A stretch of DNA of 64,000 nt, taken from Halomonas sp. LBP4 (GTDB taxonomy: Bacteria; Pseudomonadota; Gammaproteobacteria; Pseudomonadales; Halomonadaceae). Below the pieces are notes generated by a model that saw only the letters and a program-made list of their open reading frames with translations, was not told the origin of the DNA and did no database searches. Location: contig NZ_PDOG01000002.1 of NCBI RefSeq assembly GCF_003202205.1, positions 635,810 to 699,809 of the forward strand, in the 5' to 3' direction. Positions 61,110 to 64,000 of the stretch are shown piece by piece; the stretch's first letter is position 1; every line of letters starts with the position of its first letter. The translations under genes and the position numbers were made by a program.

Positions 61110-61431
61110 TCAGTGGCGCTGCTGGTGGGCCAGCCACCGGCGGATGCCGAAGGTCCAGGGCGGCAGCCGATCCCCGCGGTCGACGCGGTTGACCAGCGCG
61201 CCCAGCGACGGCGTGGCGATGGTCACCGTATCGCCCACATGGTGGCTGAAGCCCTGGCCCTCGCCGTCGCGGTCCTGTATCGGCGAGAACATGGTCCCCA
61301 GGAACAGCAGGACGCTGCGTCCCTCGATGTCACGCAGGTTGACATCGTTGCCGAGCGTCGCGCCATACGCGGCCGACCAGCAGGGCGCGGTCGGCGTCTT
61401 CAGGCAGGATGAATGTGGTGTTGTGTGTCAT
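61110..61431 (-). pseudogene. Decayed fumarylacetoacetate-hydrolase family gene
   Basis: From the ATG at 61431 (GAGGAG upstream, 10 bp after the dehydrogenase stop) 23 codons read M-T-H-N-T-T-F-I-L-P-E-D-A-D-R-A-L-L-V-G-R-V-W, a plausible N-terminus, then run to a stop after 10 more. In another frame from about 61370 the C-terminal part appears: L-G-N-D-V-N-L-R-D-I-E-G-R-S, then L-F-L-G-T-M-F-S-P-I-Q-D-R-D, then L-G-A-L-V-N-R-V with P-P-W-T-F-G. These are three pieces of a ~390-residue FAH-family enzyme joined after large deletions and a frameshift. The intact gene would have followed the AraD1/dehydrogenase pair in the sugar-acid operon. Confidence 0.8.
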
Positions 61432-61440
61432 CGGATCTCC

Positions 61441-63018
61441 TCAGGCCTCGCGCTTGCCGTCCACCAGTCGGCTCACGCCCAGCGGGTTGCCGTCCTTCAG
61501 CGCCTCGGGCAAGAGGCCTTCCGGCAGGTTCTGGTAGCACACCGGGCGCAGGAAGCGCTGGATGGCGGCGCTGCCCACCGAGGTGCTGCGGCTGTCCGAG
61601 GTGGCCGGGAAGGGTCCGCCGTGGACCATGGCGTGGCACACCTCGACGCCGGTGGGCCAGCCGTTGGCCAGCACCCGGCCGGCACGGCGCTCGAGCGTCG
61701 GCAGCAGGGTTCGGGCGGCGTCGAGGTCGCCGTCGTCCAACTGCAGGGTGGCGGTGAGCTGGCCCTCCAGTTGCTCGGCCACGGCGGCCATCTCGTCGAG
61801 GTCGGCACACTCGAGCACCAGCGCCGTGGCGCCGAATACCTCGCCCTGCAGCGCCGCGTCGGCGAGGAAGTCGCTCGCCGCGGCGACGAACAGCCCAGCC
61901 TGGCACGGGTGGGGGCCGTCGCCTTCCTGGCCGCGGGCCACCTCGCGCACCTTGGGATGCCCGGCCAGGGCGCCCACGCCGTCCTGGTAGGCGCCATGGA
62001 TGCTCGGGGTGAGCATGGTCTGGGCGGCACTGCCCTGGATTGCCTCGCCGGCGCTGGCGACGAAGGCGTCCAGCGCCGCGCCCTTGACGCCGATCACCAG
62101 GCCGGGGTTGGTGCAGAACTGCCCAGCGCCCATATTGAGCGAGGCGACGAAGCCCTCGGCGATCTCACTTCCGCGGGCGGCCAACGCCTCGGGCAGCAGG
62201 AACACCGGGTTGATGCTGCTCATCTCGGCATACACCGGGATCGGCTGGGGGCGGGCCTGGGCCGTCTGCATCAGTGCGGTGCCGCCGGAGCGCGAGCCGG
62301 TGAAGCCCACCGCCTGGATGCACGGGTCGGCGACCAGCGCCTGGCCGATCTCGTTGCCCGAGCCGAACAGCAGCGAGAAGACGCCCTCGGGCAGGCCGCA
62401 CTGGGCCACGGCCTGTTGCACGGCACGGCCGACCAGTTCGGAGGTGCCGGGGTGGGCCGAGTGGGCCTTGACCACCACCGGGCAGCCGGCGGCTAGGCTT
62501 GATGCGGTATCGCCGCCGGCCACCGAGAAGGCCAGCGGGAAGTTACTGGCGCCGAACACGGCCACCGGGCCCAGGGCAATGTGGCGCTGGCGCAGGTCGA
62601 CTCTGGGCAGGGGCGCCCGCTCGGGCAGCGCCGGGTCGAGGCGCACGTCGAGCCACTCGCCGGCGCGCACCACGGAGGCAAACAGGCGCAGCTGGCCGCA
62701 GGTGCGGCCGCGCTCACCCTCGAGGCGCGCCCGGGGCAGGCCGGTCTCGGCCATGGCGCGCTCGATCAACTCGTCACCGATCGCCTCGATCTCGGACGCG
62801 ATGGTCTCGAGGAAGGCCGCCCGCTCGTCGAGCGAGGTCTCGCGGTAGGCGTCGAAGGCCGCCCAGGCGAGCTCGCAGGCCAGCTCGACCTCGGCCTGGC
62901 CACCGCCGGGGTAGGCGGGTTCGAGGGCCTCCCCGGTGGCGGGGTCGATGGCGTTGATGGGGGGTGAGTGTCCGCTGACGGCCCGCTGGCCGATGAGTAG
63001 CTTGCCTTGCAGTGTCAT
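61441..63018 (-). CDS. Alpha-ketoglutaric semialdehyde dehydrogenase
   Basis: 525 residues. Aldehyde dehydrogenase (NADP+) of the 2,5-dioxovalerate type: [10 protein letters not shown] (around 157-166), G-F-T-G-S-R-S-G-G (around 240), catalytic Glu region Y-A-E-M-S-S-I-N-P, and nucleophile Cys in [10 protein letters not shown] (around 303). Oxidises 2,5-dioxopentanoate to 2-oxoglutarate in pentose/hexaric-acid catabolism. Directly downstream of araD1 and upstream of a decayed FAH gene on the same strand: one operon for sugar-acid degradation. Confidence 0.93.
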   Translation of the reverse strand: MTLQGKLLIGQRAVSGHSPPINAIDPATGEALEPAYPGGGQAEVELACELAWAAFDAYRETSLDERAAFLETIASEIEAIGDELIERAMAETGLPRARLEGERGRTCGQLRLFASVVRAGEWLDVRLDPALPERAPLPRVDLRQRHIALGPVAVFGASNFPLAFSVAGGDTASSLAAGCPVVVKAHSAHPGTSELVGRAVQQAVAQCGLPEGVFSLLFGSGNEIGQALVADPCIQAVGFTGSRSGGTALMQTAQARPQPIPVYAEMSSINPVFLLPEALAARGSEIAEGFVASLNMGAGQFCTNPGLVIGVKGAALDAFVASAGEAIQGSAAQTMLTPSIHGAYQDGVGALAGHPKVREVARGQEGDGPHPCQAGLFVAAASDFLADAALQGEVFGATALVLECADLDEMAAVAEQLEGQLTATLQLDDGDLDAARTLLPTLERRAGRVLANGWPTGVEVCHAMVHGGPFPATSDSRSTSVGSAAIQRFLRPVCYQNLPEGLLPEALKDGNPLGVSRLVDGKREA

Positions 63019-63036
63019 GATCGTGCTCCTGCTGGG

Positions 63037-64000
63037 TTATAGCGAGGGAATCGCGACGCTAGCCGGTGTCGCTGGTTCAAAACGTAGCGGATTGCGCAGT
63101 GGCCGCCCGAAGGCGGGCAGGTCGATTTCGAAGCGGTCACCGTCGCGGGTCCGGATGCCATCGGCGAAGCTCAGGGTGGCGGTGCCGAAGAAGTGCACGT
63201 GAACGTCGCCGGGGCGCCGGAAGCCGGCATACTTGAAGTGGTGATGCTCCAGGTTGGCCAGGCTGTGGGCCATGTTGGCCTCGCCGGTCAGAAACGGCTT
63301 CTCCCACAGCGTCGCGCCGTCGCGGACGATGCGGCTCGTGCCCTCCAGGTGGTCGGGCAGCTCACCCACCAGCAGCTCGGGACCGAAGCTGCAGGCGCGC
63401 AGCTTGGAGTGGGCTAGCCACAGGTAGTTGAAGCGCTCGGTGACATGGTCGGAGAACTCGTTGCCGATGGCGTGGCCGACCCGCCAGGGGGTGCCGTCGT
63501 CGCCGATCACGTAGAGGCCGGCCAGCTCCGGCTCCTCGCCGGCGTCCTCGGCGAAGGCGGGCACCGGGAGCTCGGCCTCGGGCGCCACGATACAGTCGCC
63601 ATCCCCCTTGTAGAACCACTCCGGCTGGGCGCCGGGCTTGCCGTCCTGAGGCTTGCCGCCTTCCACACCGAGCCTGAACATGCGCATGGAGTCGGTCAAT
63701 TCGGCCTCACTGACCTGGGCCTTGGCGTGCATCGCCGAACGGGTGTCGGCGCTGCCCAGGTGGGTCAGGCCGGTGCCGGTGACGAGACAATGGGCCGGAT
63801 CGGGATGGGTCAGCGGCGGCAGCAGGCGGCGTTCGTCGACCAGCTGCTGGTAGTCGAGCCGCGTCTCGGTGAGGGCGGCCTCGACGACCTCGTTGAGCGA
63901 CCGGCCGGCAGCGATAGCGCGCCGTGCCAGGGTGTAGGTGTCGGCATCGAGCAGCCTGACCTGTTGCTCGTTTTCGACCAGGGCGGCCCGAACCTGGTGC
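63037..64000 (-). CDS. araD1: AraD1-type FAH-fold enzyme, 5' end cut by window edge
   Basis: The frame is open to the right edge, so a few N-terminal residues are outside; the ATG at 63732 is internal. About 320 residues are visible. The stretch T-G-T-G-L-T-H-L-G-S-A-D-T-R-S-A-M-H, then F-Y-K-G-D-G and the metal-site region E-P-E-L-A-G, are typical of the AraD1/FAH family. Members are L-2-keto-3-deoxyarabonate dehydratase-like enzymes that feed the semialdehyde dehydrogenase encoded 18 bp downstream. First visible gene of that operon. Confidence 0.85.
   Translation of the reverse strand, partial: HQVRAALVENEQQVRLLDADTYTLARRAIAAGRSLNEVVEAALTETRLDYQQLVDERRLLPPLTHPDPAHCLVTGTGLTHLGSADTRSAMHAKAQVSEAELTDSMRMFRLGVEGGKPQDGKPGAQPEWFYKGDGDCIVAPEAELPVPAFAEDAGEEPELAGLYVIGDDGTPWRVGHAIGNEFSDHVTERFNYLWLAHSKLRACSFGPELLVGELPDHLEGTSRIVRDGATLWEKPFLTGEANMAHSLANLEHHHFKYAGFRRPGDVHVHFFGTATLSFADGIRTRDGDRFEIDLPAFGRPLRNPLRFEPATPASVAIPSL

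Noticed and set aside
61110..61292. A real 60-residue protein at the end of the sugar-acid operon
   Set aside because: It matches only the C-terminal end of FAH-family enzymes and lies behind deletions and a frameshift; treated as a pseudogene piece.

Overview
The window looks like chromosome of a moderately halophilic gammaproteobacterium of the Halomonas type (family Halomonadaceae). This is inferred from the high GC, the gene repertoire (SSS and SLC13 carriers, SstT, AzlCD, assimilatory nitrate genes) and protein style, not from a marker gene. The first ~2.6 kb is clearly AT-rich and differs from the rest. It ends at a copy of the 3' half of a tRNA-Ile(CAU) gene that has no 5' half, which is what the far end of a tRNA-integrated genomic island looks like. 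The island end carries a truncated DUF4435 (TOPRIM-like, possibly defence) gene, a membrane protein and a DUF4124 protein.

Region by region: 2.7-6.4 kb holds a chemoreceptor and a compact azlCD amino-acid export operon led by an XRE-cupin regulator, with a clear sigma-70 promoter and a 32-bp palindromic operator. 6.6-13.5 kb holds SstT, an enlarged NADP-type isocitrate dehydrogenase with an internally repeated segment, a TauE/SafE exporter, ChaC, NnrU and small exported or hypothetical proteins. 13.5-24.8 kb holds an NTF2-like protein, a GMC oxidoreductase, a SSS symporter with a 43-residue accessory peptide, a cold-shock protein, an SLC13 carrier, a carboxylesterase, a UbiA prenyltransferase, a diguanylate cyclase and a zinc-ribbon protein. 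PhoH-type PIN-ATPase and patatin genes follow.

27.6-38.1 kb is a complete assimilatory nitrate/nitrite cluster. On the minus strand are nasT-nasS (antiterminator and its nitrate sensor) and a NasC-like flavoprotein-nirB-nirD operon. On the plus strand are nasA and the siroheme methyltransferase gene cobA. A second part of the nitrate machinery, an NNP transporter and a one-protein NIT-ANTAR antiterminator (NasR type), sits at 45.7-48.4 kb. Both nasA and the transporter have strong sigma-54 (-24/-12) promoter matches. All three nitrate transcription units have structured leaders, and two of these contain hairpins with hexaloops of the A1/G4 type recognised by ANTAR proteins.

Between these nitrate blocks, at 38.3-44.4 kb, lies the most unusual locus. 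It has a sigma-54 promoter, a secreted glycine-rich repeat protein, two small secreted proteins, a secreted C39 peptidase, an outer-membrane beta-barrel and a VpsR-like sigma-54 activator. The layout recalls the Fap functional-amyloid operon (FapD peptidase, FapF barrel), but the fibre candidate is different. It may be an undescribed extracellular-fibre or adhesin export system.

48.7-64 kb holds two divergent L,D-transpeptidases, an ABC exporter, an M23 endopeptidase, a pirin/LysR divergent pair, a glutathionyl-hydroquinone reductase, a YaiI protein with a degenerate tandem copy of its own 3' end, a DEAD-box helicase, and a sugar-acid degradation operon (AraD1, ketoglutarate-semialdehyde dehydrogenase and a decayed FAH-family gene). 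Two copies of a 160-bp MITE with IS5-like CTAG target sites and two REP-like inverted repeats are scattered through the window. No complete transposase, CRISPR array or rRNA was seen.
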